This document shows, one piece after another, positions 17,062 through 27,688 of a stretch of 64,000 nucleotides of DNA. Under the pieces are notes generated by a model. The model did no database searches. It worked only from the letters and a program-made list of their open reading frames with translations, and was not told where the DNA came from. A program made the position numbers and the translations under genes. The DNA lies in the NCBI RefSeq assembly GCF_005930475.1, contig NZ_SJEW01000011.1:1-64000 (forward strand), read 5' to 3'. Source of the stretch: Modestobacter altitudinis. GTDB taxonomy: Bacteria; Actinomycetota; Actinomycetes; Mycobacteriales; Geodermatophilaceae. How positions within the stretch are numbered: position 1 is the first letter of the stretch; every line of letters starts with the position of its first letter.

Positions 17062-17328
17062 TCAGCGCACCGAGCGCCGGCCACCGCTGACGCCCTCGGC
17101 GACGCCGATGAGCAGCACCGCGGCGACGATCGCCACGATCGCGCCCAGGACGTTCAGCTCGAAGTAGTCCCCGGTGCCGAGGAACTTGGCGACGAAACCG
17201 CCGATCAGCGAGCCGACGACGCCCAGCACGAGCGTCATGACGATGCTGAGGTTCTGCCTACCGGGCTTGATGAGGCGCGCGAGCGCGCCGACGATCAGCC
17301 CGAACACGAGGAAACCGATGATGCCCAT
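17062..17328 (-). CDS. GlsB/YeaQ/YmgE family membrane protein
   Basis: 88 residues, three hydrophobic segments (about 3-20, 30-48, 58-78). The pattern GIIGFLVFGLIVGALARLI, then a PGRQN loop, MTLVLGVVGSLIGGFVA and LGAIVAIVAAVLLIGV is that of the transglycosylase-associated/stress-response GlsB family. A small membrane protein of unknown biochemical role, often stress-induced. Confidence 0.9.
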   Translation of the reverse strand: MGIIGFLVFGLIVGALARLIKPGRQNLSIVMTLVLGVVGSLIGGFVAKFLGTGDYFELNVLGAIVAIVAAVLLIGVAEGVSGGRRSVR

Positions 17329-17384
17329 GGGACGACGGTTCCCTCAAGATCAACCGGCCAAACGCGACGCGCGACACGACGGGG

Positions 17385-19349
17385 TCAGTCGGCCAGCTCG
17401 GTGAGCAGCCCGGCCAGCCGGGTGCGCCGGGGCCGGACGTCCACCTCCCGCACCGCCCGGGCCAGCGCCGCGCCGCTGGCGTGCACGATCGACAGGTGCC
17501 GCTGCGCGCGGGTCAGCGCGGTGTAGACCAGCGGCCGGGACAGCATCCCGCCCGCCTCCGGGGGCAGCACGACCACCACGCCAGGCCACTCCGAGCCCTG
17601 CGCGCGGTGCACCGTGATCGCCCAACCGTGCCGCAGGTCCGACAACGCGGAGCCGGTCACCGTGACCGGCCCGGAGCTGAAGTCGATGTTCAGCGAGCCC
17701 TCGCCGGTGCCGGTGACCACGCCGACCTCGCCGTTGGCGAAGCCGATCGGCTCGATGTCCAGGTGGTTGGCGGTGGCCACCACCCGGTCACCGACGTCGA
17801 AGCCGAACACCGTGCCGGTGCCCGGGTTCAGCTTCTCCTTGAGCGCCTTGTTCAGCTCGATGGTGCCGGCCGGCCCGCGGTGCACCGGCGTCACCACCTG
17901 CACGGTGGCCGGGTCGATGCCCAGCGCCCGCGGGATCGAGTCGGTCACCAGCTGGACCACCCGCTTCGCCGCCTCCGCGCTGCCGGTGGCCGGCACGATG
18001 ACCACCTCCCGGTCGGGGGACTCGACCTGCACCAGCTCCCCGCCCCGGACGCCGGTGGCCAGCCGGGCGATCGCGCCACCGGCGGCCTGCCGGTGCAGCG
18101 TGGTCAGCTCGGTGACCGGCACGGCCCCGGAGTCGATCAGGTCGCCGAGCACGTGCCCCGGGCCGATGGAGGGCAGCTGCGCCGGGTCGCCGACCAGCAG
18201 CAGGTGCGTGCCGTCCTTGCACGCCTCCAGCAGCGCGGCGGTCAGCTCGACGTCGAGCATCGAGGCCTCGTCGACCACGACGACGTCGGCGTCCAGCGGC
18301 CACTCCTCGTTGCGGGAGAACCCGCCGGTGGTGCCCTGCGCGCCGAGCAGCCGGTGCACCGTCACCGCGGGGTGGTCGGTGAGCTCCTCGAGCCGCTTCG
18401 CCGCCCGGCCGGTGGGCGCGGCCAGCGCCACCTCGGTGCCCTTGGCGTGCAGCAGCTGGACCAGCGAGGCGACGGTGCGGCTCTTCCCGGTGCCCGGCCC
18501 GCCGGTGAGCAGCGAGACCCCGGCGCCCAGCACCCCGGCGACGGCGGCCTGCTGGGCCGGGTCCAGGCCCTTGGCGACCGACCGCACCGAGGCCGGGTCG
18601 GCGATCCGCCCGCTGGTGGCCACCAACCGGTGCACGTTCTCCGCGACGGCCTCCTCGGCCATCCCGTACCGGGCCAGCGACAGCGTGCGCAGCGCCGGGT
18701 CAGGCTCCGGGAGCTCGGCGTCGGGGTCGTCCTCGTCGGGCTCGACGAACGGCGGCTCGTGGTCCAGCACGTCACCGCCCTCGACGGCGGCCACGATCGC
18801 CGCCGCCGGGTCGGCGATGCCCTCTGCGCGCAGCGCCGCCACCACCAGGTCCACCGGCAGCACGGTGTGCCCGTCCCGGGTGGCCGTGCGCAGGGTCAGC
18901 CCGACGACGGCCCGGCCCCGGCGGGTGTCCTGCCGGTCGGCGCCGGGGAGCACGTTGACCGCCAGCCGGTCGGCGTCGGCCAGCGTCACCCCGGTCAGCC
19001 CCAGCAGCGCCCACGGGTCGTCGCGCAGCCGGCGGGCGGCGTCCGGGCCGAGCGCGTCGGCCGAGTTGGCGGCCAGCCGGGCGTTCAGCCCCGCGGCCAC
19101 CAGCAGCTCGACGACGTCGTAGGTCGGCTGCGCGGCCAGGAAGGAGCTGAACAACCGCTCGGCGCGCTGCCGGCCCACCCGTGGCAGCTTCTGCAGCCGG
19201 TCGGCGGAGACGTCGTCGGGGGTGGTGATCCCGGCGGCGGGCAGGTCGGCCGCCGTCCGCTTGCCGAGCCCCGGCCAGAGACCGGCGGTGCAGAAGGCGG
19301 CAAAGACGAGGTCGGGGGTGGGGCTGGTCACTGGCGTGCTCACGGTCAC
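17385..19349 (-). CDS. recD2: RecD2-like ATP-dependent DNA helicase
   Basis: 654 residues. Superfamily 1B helicase acting 5'-3' on single-stranded DNA. N-terminal helix-hairpin-helix repeats (LPRVGRQRAERLF, then ALGPDAARRLRDDPWALLGL), then Walker A GGPGTGKS near residue 282, APTGRAAKRL, Walker B VVVDEASMLD, GDPAQLPSIG, and the C-terminal motif WAITVHRAQGSEWPGVVVVLP before the YTALTRAQRHL arginine-finger motif. Start GTG 19349 is chosen because it overlaps the upstream aldo/keto reductase stop as GTGA; GTG 19343 is an alternative. No RecB or RecC is adjacent, as expected for RecD2. Confidence 0.88.
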   Translation of the reverse strand: MTVSTPVTSPTPDLVFAAFCTAGLWPGLGKRTAADLPAAGITTPDDVSADRLQKLPRVGRQRAERLFSSFLAAQPTYDVVELLVAAGLNARLAANSADALGPDAARRLRDDPWALLGLTGVTLADADRLAVNVLPGADRQDTRRGRAVVGLTLRTATRDGHTVLPVDLVVAALRAEGIADPAAAIVAAVEGGDVLDHEPPFVEPDEDDPDAELPEPDPALRTLSLARYGMAEEAVAENVHRLVATSGRIADPASVRSVAKGLDPAQQAAVAGVLGAGVSLLTGGPGTGKSRTVASLVQLLHAKGTEVALAAPTGRAAKRLEELTDHPAVTVHRLLGAQGTTGGFSRNEEWPLDADVVVVDEASMLDVELTAALLEACKDGTHLLLVGDPAQLPSIGPGHVLGDLIDSGAVPVTELTTLHRQAAGGAIARLATGVRGGELVQVESPDREVVIVPATGSAEAAKRVVQLVTDSIPRALGIDPATVQVVTPVHRGPAGTIELNKALKEKLNPGTGTVFGFDVGDRVVATANHLDIEPIGFANGEVGVVTGTGEGSLNIDFSSGPVTVTGSALSDLRHGWAITVHRAQGSEWPGVVVVLPPEAGGMLSRPLVYTALTRAQRHLSIVHASGAALARAVREVDVRPRRTRLAGLLTELAD

Positions 19350-20326
19350 TGCTCCGGACGGCGTTCGGGATAGGAGGAGGGCGGGGAGGAGACGTCGTCC
19401 AGGGCGGTGACGATCGCCGGTGGCAGCCGCACGCCGTCGGCGTCCAGCGCGGCCTGCAGCTGCTGGGCGGTGCGGGCACCGACGATCGGCGCGACGACGC
19501 CGGGGCGGGCGTGCAGCCAGGCCAGCGCCACCCCCAGCGGCGTCGTCCCCAGGCCGTCGGCGGCGGTGATCACGGCCTCCACCACCCGGTCGGCGGTGGC
19601 CGAGCGCAGCTGGTCGATGAACCCCTGCCACTGTGGCGAGGCGCCCCGGGAGTCGGCGGGGGTGCTGTGCCGGTACTTGCCGGTGAGCAGGCCGCGGCCG
19701 AGCGGCGACCACGGCAGCAGCCCCAGGCCCAGGGCCTCGGCGGCCGGCACCACCTCCCGCTCGACGCCCCGCTGCAGCAGCGAGTACTCGACCTGGGTGC
19801 TGACGATCGGGGTGCGGCCAGGCCAGGCCCGCTGCCAGGTGGCGGCGTGGGCGGTCTGCCAGCCGGAGAAGTTGCTGATCCCCACGTACCGGGCGCGACC
19901 GGAGCTCACGGCCTGGTCGCAGGCGGCCAGCGTCTCCTCCAGCGGGGTGGCGTCGTCCCAGGCGTGCAGCTGCCACAGGTCCACGTGGTCCAGCCCGAGC
20001 CGCTCCAGCGAGGCGTCCAGCGCGGCCAGCAGGTGGCCCCGGGAGGCGCCGCGGCCCATCGGTCCCGGTGCCGTCCGGCCGACCGCCTTGGTGGCGACCA
20101 GCACGTGGTCGCGGGGGACGACGTCGGCCAGCAGCCGCCCGAGGGTCCGCTCGCTCTCCCCGTCGGCGTAGACGTCCGCGGTGTCCACCAGCGTGCCGCC
20201 GGCGTCGACGAAGGCGGTGAGCTGCAGAGCGGCCTCGTCCTCGTCGGTGTCCCGGCCCCAGGTCATGGTGCCCAGGCCGAGCCGCGAGACGACCAGGCCG
20301 CTGCGCCCGAGCGCCCGCTGTTCCAC
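19346..20326 (-). CDS. Aldo/keto reductase
   Basis: 326 residues from GTG 20326 (EQRALGRSGLVVSRLGLGTM at the N-terminus). TIM-barrel NADPH-dependent reductase. Catalytic tetrad: Asp in LVDTADVY, Tyr of the same segment, Lys in HVLVATKAVG, His in LWQLHAWDD. The ISNFSGWQ and PWSPLGRGLLTGKYR segments are typical of the YajO/Tas-type branch. Coupled to the RecD2-like gene by a GTGA overlap; no functional link is evident. Confidence 0.9.
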   Translation of the reverse strand: MEQRALGRSGLVVSRLGLGTMTWGRDTDEDEAALQLTAFVDAGGTLVDTADVYADGESERTLGRLLADVVPRDHVLVATKAVGRTAPGPMGRGASRGHLLAALDASLERLGLDHVDLWQLHAWDDATPLEETLAACDQAVSSGRARYVGISNFSGWQTAHAATWQRAWPGRTPIVSTQVEYSLLQRGVEREVVPAAEALGLGLLPWSPLGRGLLTGKYRHSTPADSRGASPQWQGFIDQLRSATADRVVEAVITAADGLGTTPLGVALAWLHARPGVVAPIVGARTAQQLQAALDADGVRLPPAIVTALDDVSSPPSSYPERRPEQ

Positions 20327-20486
20327 GACTGCCCAACCTACCGTCGCACCGATCGTGACCACGGCAACGCAGGGTGCTCCCGGGCGTCGCCGGGCCGCGC
20401 CCAGGTCGCAGCTCTAGGGTGCCTGCCGTGCAGCCGACCCCCTCGTGCCCCGATTCCCCGCCGACGATGCGGCCGGTGGCCTGACC

Positions 20487-21305
20487 GTGGGGTGGTTCGA
20501 AGCCGTCGTCCTCGGCCTGGTCCAGGGCCTCACCGAGTTCCTGCCGATCTCCTCCAGCGCCCACCTGCGGATCGTCGGGTCGGCCTTCGGCTGGGAGGAC
20601 CCGGGCGCGGCGTTCACCGCGATCACCCAGATCGGCACCGAGTGCGCCGTCCTCCTCTACTACCGCAAGAAGATCGGCCGGATCATCGGCACCTGGCTGC
20701 GGGCGCTGCGGGACCCGGCGCTGCGCAGCGACCCGGACGCCCGGATGGGCTGGCTGATCATCATCGGCAGCGTCCCGATCGTCGTCCTCGGGCTGCTGTT
20801 CCAGGACCAGATCGAGTCGACCTTCCGCGACCTGCGGATCATCGCCATCGCGCTGGTGGTGTTCTCCCTCGTCCTGTTCTGGGCCGACCGGGTCGGTGGC
20901 ACCCGCCGCGAGCTGCCGGACCTGACGGTCAAGCACGGCCTGGTGTTCGGCCTCGCGCAGGCGATGGCGCTGATCCCCGGCGTCTCCCGGTCCGGCGGCA
21001 CGATCACCGCCGGCCGGTTCCTCGGCTACTCGCGGTCGGCCGCCGCCGACTACTCCTTCCTGCTCGCCATCCCCGCGGTGCTCGGGTCCGGCTTCTTCCA
21101 GACCTACGAGTCGCTGGACGGCGGGGTGGAGTGGGGACCGACGATCCTGGCCACCGTCATCGCCTTCGCCGTCGGCCTGGTGGTCATCTCCTGGCTGCTG
21201 CGCTACCTCACCCGGGGCAGCTTCACGCCGTTCGTCGTCTACCGGGTGGTGCTCGGCCTGGCGCTGCTCGCACTGGTCGGGGCCGGCGTGCTCGACCCCA
21301 CCTGA
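20487..21305 (+). CDS. uppP: Undecaprenyl-diphosphate phosphatase
   Basis: 272 residues, multi-pass membrane protein that regenerates the undecaprenyl phosphate carrier for peptidoglycan and other surface polymers. Both family motifs are visible: GLTEFLPISSSAH near the N-terminus and PGVSRSGGTITAG in the second half, with the catalytic Glu, Ser and Arg. The start is GTG 20487 (VGWFEAVVLGLVQG), the usual N-terminus; GTG 20445 would add 14 polar residues. First gene of a run uppP-phosphomutase-DUF3090-SCO1664, which, as I recall, is conserved in actinobacteria. Confidence 0.92.
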   Translation: MGWFEAVVLGLVQGLTEFLPISSSAHLRIVGSAFGWEDPGAAFTAITQIGTECAVLLYYRKKIGRIIGTWLRALRDPALRSDPDARMGWLIIIGSVPIVVLGLLFQDQIESTFRDLRIIAIALVVFSLVLFWADRVGGTRRELPDLTVKHGLVFGLAQAMALIPGVSRSGGTITAGRFLGYSRSAAADYSFLLAIPAVLGSGFFQTYESLDGGVEWGPTILATVIAFAVGLVVISWLLRYLTRGSFTPFVVYRVVLGLALLALVGAGVLDPT

Positions 21306-21330
21306 TCAGCGGCCGCATACGCTCGCCCGC

Positions 21331-22032
21331 GTGACCACCGTCATCCTGCTCAGGCACGGCCGGACGACGGCCAACACCGCCGGCGTGCTCGCCGGCTGGA
21401 CCCCAGGGGTCCAGCTGGACGACGCCGGGCAGGCGCAGGTGCAGGCGGTGGCCCAGCGGCTGGCCGGCGTGCCGCTGGCCGCCGTGGTCAGCAGCCCGCT
21501 GGAGCGCTGCCAGCAGACCGCCGGCGCCGTGGTCGCCGACCGCGACCTGGAGCTGCAGACCGACGACCGGCTCGGCGAGGCGAGGTACGGCGACTGGACC
21601 GGCCGGCCGATCAAGGAGCTGGCCAAGGAGCCGCTGTGGAAGGTCGTGCAGCAGCACCCCTCCGCGGCGGTCTTCCCCGGACCCGAGGGGGAGGGGCTGG
21701 CGCAGACCCAGGCCCGCGCGGTCGCCGCCGTCCGGCAGTGGAACGCGCAGCTGGGCCCGGACGCCGTCTGGCTGGCCTGCAGCCACGGTGACGTGATCAA
21801 GGCCGTGCTCGCCGACGCCTTCGGGATGCACCTGGACTCCTTCCAGCGGATCGTCGTCGACCCGGCGTCGATCTCGGTCGTCAGCTACACCGACACCCGG
21901 CCGTTCGTGGTCCGGGTGAACGACACCGGCGGGGACGTCGCCGCGCTCATCCCGCCGAAGAAGAAGCGCGGACGCCGCAAACCGACCTCCGACGCCGTCG
22001 TCGGCGGCGGCGCGGGCACCGGCGCCGCGTAA
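21331..22032 (+). CDS. Histidine phosphatase family protein (MSMEG_4193-type putative phosphomutase)
   Basis: 233 residues from GTG 21331; TACGCT lies 7 nt before it. The catalytic RHGRT is at residues 8-12, and SSPLERCQQTA, the LGEARYGDWTGR loop and CSHGDVIKAVLAD (second His) follow. The C-terminal tail is basic (KKKRGRR) and then Gly/Ala-rich. Members of this actinobacterial subfamily are called putative phosphomutases; the substrate is not known. Its TAA stop forms part of the TAACCT hexamer that precedes the next gene. Confidence 0.85.
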   Translation: MTTVILLRHGRTTANTAGVLAGWTPGVQLDDAGQAQVQAVAQRLAGVPLAAVVSSPLERCQQTAGAVVADRDLELQTDDRLGEARYGDWTGRPIKELAKEPLWKVVQQHPSAAVFPGPEGEGLAQTQARAVAAVRQWNAQLGPDAVWLACSHGDVIKAVLADAFGMHLDSFQRIVVDPASISVVSYTDTRPFVVRVNDTGGDVAALIPPKKKRGRRKPTSDAVVGGGAGTGAA

Positions 22033-22041
22033 CCTGATCTC

Positions 22042-22593
22042 GTGCCACGTCAGGTCTTCCTCTTCGACCGTCCCAGCCGCTTCGTCGCCGGCACGGTGGG
22101 CCAGCCCGGCGACCGCACCTTCTACCTGCAGGCCTCCGACGAGGCCGGCCGCACGATCAGCGTGGCGCTGGAGAAGTCCCAGGTGCAGGTGCTCGCCGAC
22201 CGGATGAGCGAGCTGCTCGACGAGGTCGCCAACCGCGCCTCCGTCGTCGTCCCGCCCGAGACCGACGTCGACGACCTCGAGCCGCTGACCGCGCCGGTCG
22301 ACGAGGAGTTCCGGGTCGCCGCGATGGGCCTGGCCTGGGACGGCGAGGCCGACGCCGTCGTCGTCGAGGCCGTCGCCGCCGGTGAGGAGCCCATCGAGGA
22401 GGACGCGATCCTCTCCGACAGCGACGAGGGCCCGGATGCGCTGCGGGTGACCATCACCCCCGTCGCGGCCCGGGCGTTCGTGGCCCGCGCCCGCCGGGTG
22501 ATCGCCGCCGGCCGGCCCGCCTGCCCGCTGTGCTCCATGCCGCTCGACCCTGCCGGTCACGTCTGCCCGCGGCAGAACGGCTACCGCCGCTGA
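22042..22593 (+). CDS. DUF3090 family protein
   Basis: 183 residues from GTG 22042. Opens RQVFLFDRPSRFVAGTVGQPG and ends with a zinc-ribbon-like CPLCSMPLDPAGHVCPRQNGY (three Cys, one His). DUF3090 proteins are actinobacterial, of unknown function, and are often found between the phosphomutase-like gene and the SCO1664-type gene, as here. TAACCT 6 nt before the start suggests it can also be transcribed as a leaderless message. Confidence 0.88.
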   Translation: MPRQVFLFDRPSRFVAGTVGQPGDRTFYLQASDEAGRTISVALEKSQVQVLADRMSELLDEVANRASVVVPPETDVDDLEPLTAPVDEEFRVAAMGLAWDGEADAVVVEAVAAGEEPIEEDAILSDSDEGPDALRVTITPVAARAFVARARRVIAAGRPACPLCSMPLDPAGHVCPRQNGYRR

Positions 22594-22609
22594 GCCGGCG
22601 GGGCAGACC

Positions 22610-23443
22610 ATGAGCGCCTCCGAGCCCGGACCGCAGCCCGACGACGAACTCCTCGACGACGACCTGTACGAGGACGACGACGTCCGCGAGCTGGACGTGA
22701 CCGCCCTCGACCACGGTGACCGTCGTGCCCCGGCGGGCCGGGCGGAGATCGACACGCTGCTGCGCGAGGGCGAGCTGGACATGGAGGGCCGGCTGCTCGA
22801 CGCCAGCAACGTGACGCTGGTCGGCGCCATCCGCACCGAGACGCTGGCCGCGACCTGCGTCTACAAGCCGGTGGCGGGGGAGCGGCCGCTGTGGGACTTC
22901 CCCGACGGCACGCTGGCCGGCCGGGAGATCAGCGCCCACCTGGTGTCGGAGGCGACCGGCTGGGCGGTCGTGCCGCCGACGGTGCTCCGCGATGGGCCGT
23001 TCGGGCGCGGCATGGTGCAGCTGTGGATGGACGCCGACCCGGACGTGGACCTGGCCGAGTTCGTCCGCCGCGACGACCCGGGGCTGCGCCAGATGGCCGT
23101 GTTCGACGCGGTGGTCAACAACGCCGACCGCAAGGGCGGCCACATCATCCCGATGACCGACGGCCACGTGTACGGCGTCGACCACGGGATCTGCTTCTCC
23201 GTCGACCCGAAGCTGCGCACCCTGCTGTGGCGCTGGGCGGGCCGCCCGCTGCTGCTGGAGCACCTGGCCGTGCTCGAGCGGCTGGCCGAGGACCTGCGGG
23301 GCGAGCTGGGGGAGCAGCTGCACGAGCACCTCACCCGCCGGGAGGTGCGGCGCACCCAGCAGCGCGTCGCCGACCTGCTGCGCACCCAGCTGCACCCGCA
23401 GCCCAGCGGCGACTGGCCCGCGCTGCCCTGGCCGCCCTTCTGA
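22610..23443 (+). CDS. SCO1664 family protein (PI3/4-kinase-like fold)
   Basis: 277 residues, 16 nt after the DUF3090 gene. After an acidic N-terminal 40 residues comes a kinase-like core: ATCVYKPVAGERPLWDFPDG (nucleotide-side Lys), GRGMVQLWMD, then FDAVVNNADRKGGHI and VYGVDHGICFS, which correspond to the catalytic and metal loops of PI3/4-kinase-like proteins such as HipA/FrzS relatives. Substrate unknown. Ends before a 14-bp perfect hairpin. Confidence 0.85.
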   Translation: MSASEPGPQPDDELLDDDLYEDDDVRELDVTALDHGDRRAPAGRAEIDTLLREGELDMEGRLLDASNVTLVGAIRTETLAATCVYKPVAGERPLWDFPDGTLAGREISAHLVSEATGWAVVPPTVLRDGPFGRGMVQLWMDADPDVDLAEFVRRDDPGLRQMAVFDAVVNNADRKGGHIIPMTDGHVYGVDHGICFSVDPKLRTLLWRWAGRPLLLEHLAVLERLAEDLRGELGEQLHEHLTRREVRRTQQRVADLLRTQLHPQPSGDWPALPWPPF

Positions 23444-23477
23444 GGCGGTTGCCCCGGGATCAGGCCGGCTGATCATC

Positions 23478-23517
23478 CGTGCTCCTGGCTCACGGTGTGC
23501 CGCGAGCCAGGAGCACG
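23478..23517. terminator. 14-bp perfect hairpin after the uppP-SCO1664 gene run
   Basis: CGTGCTCCTGGCTC pairs perfectly with GAGCCAGGAGCACG around a 12-nt loop, 35 nt after the SCO1664-family stop. There is no T-run. Likely a terminator of the gene run; part of the arm (GTGAGCCAGGA) recurs just after it. Confidence 0.7.
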
Positions 23518-23631
23518 CGCGGTGAGCCAGGACGGCGGTTCGGCGCACACGTGGCGGGCTGCCCCGAGCACAGGGGTGCGATGCGGAACCGGGCGTTGCT
23601 GGCGGCCGACGTCTGCTGACAGGGTGGCGCC

Positions 23632-24018
23632 GTGACGCACCGCAGCCGGCTGGCCATCCTGCTGCTCGACCTGCCCCCGGAGCACCATGACGCCGGCCGC
23701 GGGTTCTGGTCCGCAGCCACCGGTCACCCCGTGGCGGCCGACGCCTCGGACGAGGACTGGAGCTCGCTGGGCACCTTCGCCGACGGGTTCCACCTGGAGG
23801 TGCAGCGCACCGGTGCCGGCACCCCACCGCGGTGGCACGTCGACATCGAGACCGACGACGTCGAGGCGGAGGTGGCCCGGTTGGAGGGGCTGGGCGCGCG
23901 CCGGCTGGCCGACATGGGCCGGTTCTGGCAGATGACCGACCCGGCCGGGCTGGTGTTCTGCGTCGTCGGCGTGCAGACCGGCGACGAGTTCGACCGCCAC
24001 GCCACCACGTGGCCCTGA
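23632..24018 (+). CDS. VOC family protein (glyoxalase-like domain)
   Basis: 128 residues from GTG 23632; CAGGGT lies 6 nt before it. A glyoxalase_6-type domain: LDLPPEHHDAGRGFWSAATG at the start, WHVDIETDDVEAEVARLEGLGAR and MTDPAGLVFCVVG. A small cytosolic binding protein or dioxygenase-fold enzyme with unknown ligand. Monocistronic, between two hairpins. Confidence 0.85.
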   Translation: MTHRSRLAILLLDLPPEHHDAGRGFWSAATGHPVAADASDEDWSSLGTFADGFHLEVQRTGAGTPPRWHVDIETDDVEAEVARLEGLGARRLADMGRFWQMTDPAGLVFCVVGVQTGDEFDRHATTWP

Positions 24019-24021
24019 CGG

Positions 24022-24073
24022 CCCTCCTGCAGGGGCCCGCGCCGAGCCTGCGAGGCGTGGGGGGGCAGGAGGG
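24022..24073. terminator. Hairpin between convergent VOC gene and argG
   Basis: CCCTCCTGC at 24022-24030 pairs with GCAGGAGGG at 24065-24073 around a GC-rich loop. It lies between the two stop codons, so it can serve both strands. Confidence 0.55.
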
Positions 24074-24080
24074 TCCTTCG

Positions 24081-25577
<1,497 letters not shown>

Positions 25578-26294
25578 TCAGGCCAGGGAGACGGTGGCCA
25601 GCAACTCGGCCGCCCGGTCGGCGTCCCCGTCGACGGTCACGGTGGTCAGCGGGACGCGCCGCCAGGCGGCGAGCAGCAGGTCGCCCGCCGGCCCGGTGAG
25701 GGTGGCCACCGGCAGGTCGCCCGAGTCGGCGAAGAGACGGCGCTCGGCGTCGGCGTCGACGGCGTGGAAGACCAGCGGCTGGGCACCGGCCGGGGGGCCG
25801 TCGGGCAAGGTGCCCGGGACCATGACCTCCAGCCACTCGTCGAGCCCGTCCAGCCCGACGCCGGGAGTGATCGGCGTGACCTCCCCGAGCACCTGCTCGG
25901 CGTCGACCCGGTGCACCGTGGCCTCCTGGGCCTGCCGGCGCAGCACGAACGCGACGTCCTGCTGGGGTGCCCAGGTCCACACCGGGTCGCCGGGCGCCGC
26001 CCGGGTCAGCGCGTCCTCCAGCACGCGGGCCTGGTCGGCCAGGAACGCGGGCAGCTCGTCGTCGGCCGGTCGGACCGGCTCGGGGTACCGGGCGGGGGAG
26101 GTGGCCCGGGTGCGGACCAGCCAGCCCCAGAAGTGCTGCACCTGGGCCAGGTGCCAGACCAGGTCGGCGAGGTCCCAGTCCGGGCAGCCCGGGACGCGGG
26201 CCCGCCAGCCGTGCCGGGTGTGCGCGGCGGTGGCCGCCACGGCGAACCGGGCGTTCTCCTCGCGCAGGACCTGCAGGTGCTCCTCGGGTGCCAC
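25578..26294 (-). CDS. Maleylpyruvate isomerase family mycothiol-dependent enzyme
   Basis: 238 residues from GTG 26294. N-terminal DinB-like four-helix MDMPI domain (about 1-150): VPGCPDWDLADLVWHLAQVQHFWG, with the metal His of WHLAQ, and a second His in RRQAQEATVHRVDAE. The C-terminal part (about 160-238) is an SCP2-like sterol-carrier domain (GPAGDLLLAAWRRVPL). The family uses mycothiol as cofactor in isomerase or transferase reactions; neighbouring mshC makes mycothiol. Substrate unknown. Confidence 0.88.
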   Translation of the reverse strand: MAPEEHLQVLREENARFAVAATAAHTRHGWRARVPGCPDWDLADLVWHLAQVQHFWGWLVRTRATSPARYPEPVRPADDELPAFLADQARVLEDALTRAAPGDPVWTWAPQQDVAFVLRRQAQEATVHRVDAEQVLGEVTPITPGVGLDGLDEWLEVMVPGTLPDGPPAGAQPLVFHAVDADAERRLFADSGDLPVATLTGPAGDLLLAAWRRVPLTTVTVDGDADRAAELLATVSLA

Positions 26295-26392
26295 GGGCGT
26301 CCTCCCCCTCGACCGGCCGGTCGCTCGGGCAGGACGCTAGGGGAGGGGTACGACGGGATCGGGTGCCCGTGCCGGCCGTCGGCGTCCGGAAC

Positions 26393-26398
26393 TAGGCT
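26393..26398 (+). promoter_or_regulatory. -10 element of mshC (leaderless type)
   Basis: TAGGCT, 6 nt before GTG 26405. Spacing puts the transcription start at or next to the start codon; no Shine-Dalgarno sequence is seen. Confidence 0.55.
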
Positions 26399-26404
26399 CC
26401 TGAC

Positions 26405-27688
26405 GTGCTCTCCTGGCCTGCCCCGCTGCTCCCGACCCTGCCGGGTGCCGGCCCTGCCCTCCGGTTGTTCGACACCTCGCGCGGTGAGGTGGTCGAGACC
26501 ACCCCCGGCCGCACGGCCCGGATGTACGTCTGCGGCATCACGCCCTACGACGCCACCCACCTCGGCCACGCCGCCACCTACCTGGCCTTCGACCTGGTCA
26601 ACCGGGTGTGGCGGGACGCCCGGCACGCCGTGCACTACGTGCAGAACGTCACCGACGTCGACGACCCGCTCTTCGAGCGTGCCGACCGCGACGGCGAGGA
26701 CTGGATCGTGCTCGGCATGCGCGAGACGGCGCTGTTCCGGGAGGACATGACCGCGCTGCGGGTGCTCCCGCCGGAGGACTACGTCGGCGCGGTCGAGGCG
26801 ATCCCGCGGATCGTCGCGCACGTCGAGGCGCTCTGGGACGCGGGCCTCGCCTACTCCCTCGACGACGGCACCGGCGACGTCTACCACGACGTCTCGCAGG
26901 CACCCGGGTTCGGCACCGAGTCCGGCTACGACGAGGCGACGATGCTGCGGCTGTCCGCCGAGCGGGGCGGCGACCCCGACCGGCCGGGCAAGCGCAACCG
27001 GCTCGACCCGCTGCTGTGGCGCGGTGCCCGGGAGGGCGAGCCGAACTGGCCCGGCCCGCGCGGGGTCGCCGGCCGGCCGGGCTGGCACGTCGAGTGCGCC
27101 TCCATCGCGCTGGACACGATCGGGACCGGCTTCGACGTCCAGGGTGGGGGCAGCGACCTGGTCTTCCCGCACCACGAGTACTCCGCCGTCCACGCGGAGG
27201 CGCTGACCGCCACCAAGCCCTTCGCCCAGGCCTACGTGCACGCCGCGATGATCGGGCTGGACGGGGAGAAGATGAGCAAGAGCCGGGGCAACCTGGTCTT
27301 CGTCTCCCGGCTGCGCGGTGAGGGCGTCGACCCGATGGCCATCCGGCTGGCGCTGCTGTCCGGGCACTACCGCACCGACCGGGCCTGGACGCCGGACCTG
27401 CTCGAGGCGGCGCTGCAGCGGCTGGACACCTGGCGCCGCGCGGTGTCCCTGCCCCTCGGCGCCCCCGCCGGCCCGGTGCTGGCCGCGGTGCGCGAACGGC
27501 TGGCCGACGACCTGGACACCCCGGGCGCGATCGCCGCCGTCGACGCCTGGGCGGCCGCCAGCCTGGCCGAGGCGCGGTCGGGCAGCGGGGTACCCGTGGC
27601 CCAGGCGACCGACGACTGGGACGAGCAGTCCCCGGCGGTGGTCCGCGACCTCGTGGACGCGTTGCTCGGCATCGCGCTGGCGCCGTGA
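26405..27688 (+). CDS. mshC: Cysteine:1-D-myo-inosityl 2-amino-2-deoxy-alpha-D-glucopyranoside ligase
   Basis: 427 residues. ATP-dependent ligase that attaches cysteine to GlcN-inositol in mycothiol synthesis; related to cysteinyl-tRNA synthetase. Zinc/adenylate motif [17 protein letters not shown] near residue 40, the [15 protein letters not shown] zinc segment, [10 protein letters not shown], and the KMSKSRGN loop. The anticodon-binding end of CysS is absent and the protein is the usual MshC length. GTG 26405 sits 6 nt after TAGGCT. Its stop overlaps the dgt start (GTGA). Confidence 0.95.
   Translation: MLSWPAPLLPTLPGAGPALRLFDTSRGEVVETTPGRTARMYVCGITPYDATHLGHAATYLAFDLVNRVWRDARHAVHYVQNVTDVDDPLFERADRDGEDWIVLGMRETALFREDMTALRVLPPEDYVGAVEAIPRIVAHVEALWDAGLAYSLDDGTGDVYHDVSQAPGFGTESGYDEATMLRLSAERGGDPDRPGKRNRLDPLLWRGAREGEPNWPGPRGVAGRPGWHVECASIALDTIGTGFDVQGGGSDLVFPHHEYSAVHAEALTATKPFAQAYVHAAMIGLDGEKMSKSRGNLVFVSRLRGEGVDPMAIRLALLSGHYRTDRAWTPDLLEAALQRLDTWRRAVSLPLGAPAGPVLAAVRERLADDLDTPGAIAAVDAWAAASLAEARSGSGVPVAQATDDWDEQSPAVVRDLVDALLGIALAP

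Noticed and set aside
17481-19373. Long plus-strand frame (630 codons) over the RecD2-like gene
   Set aside because: Shadow of the helicase, with no recognisable motif.
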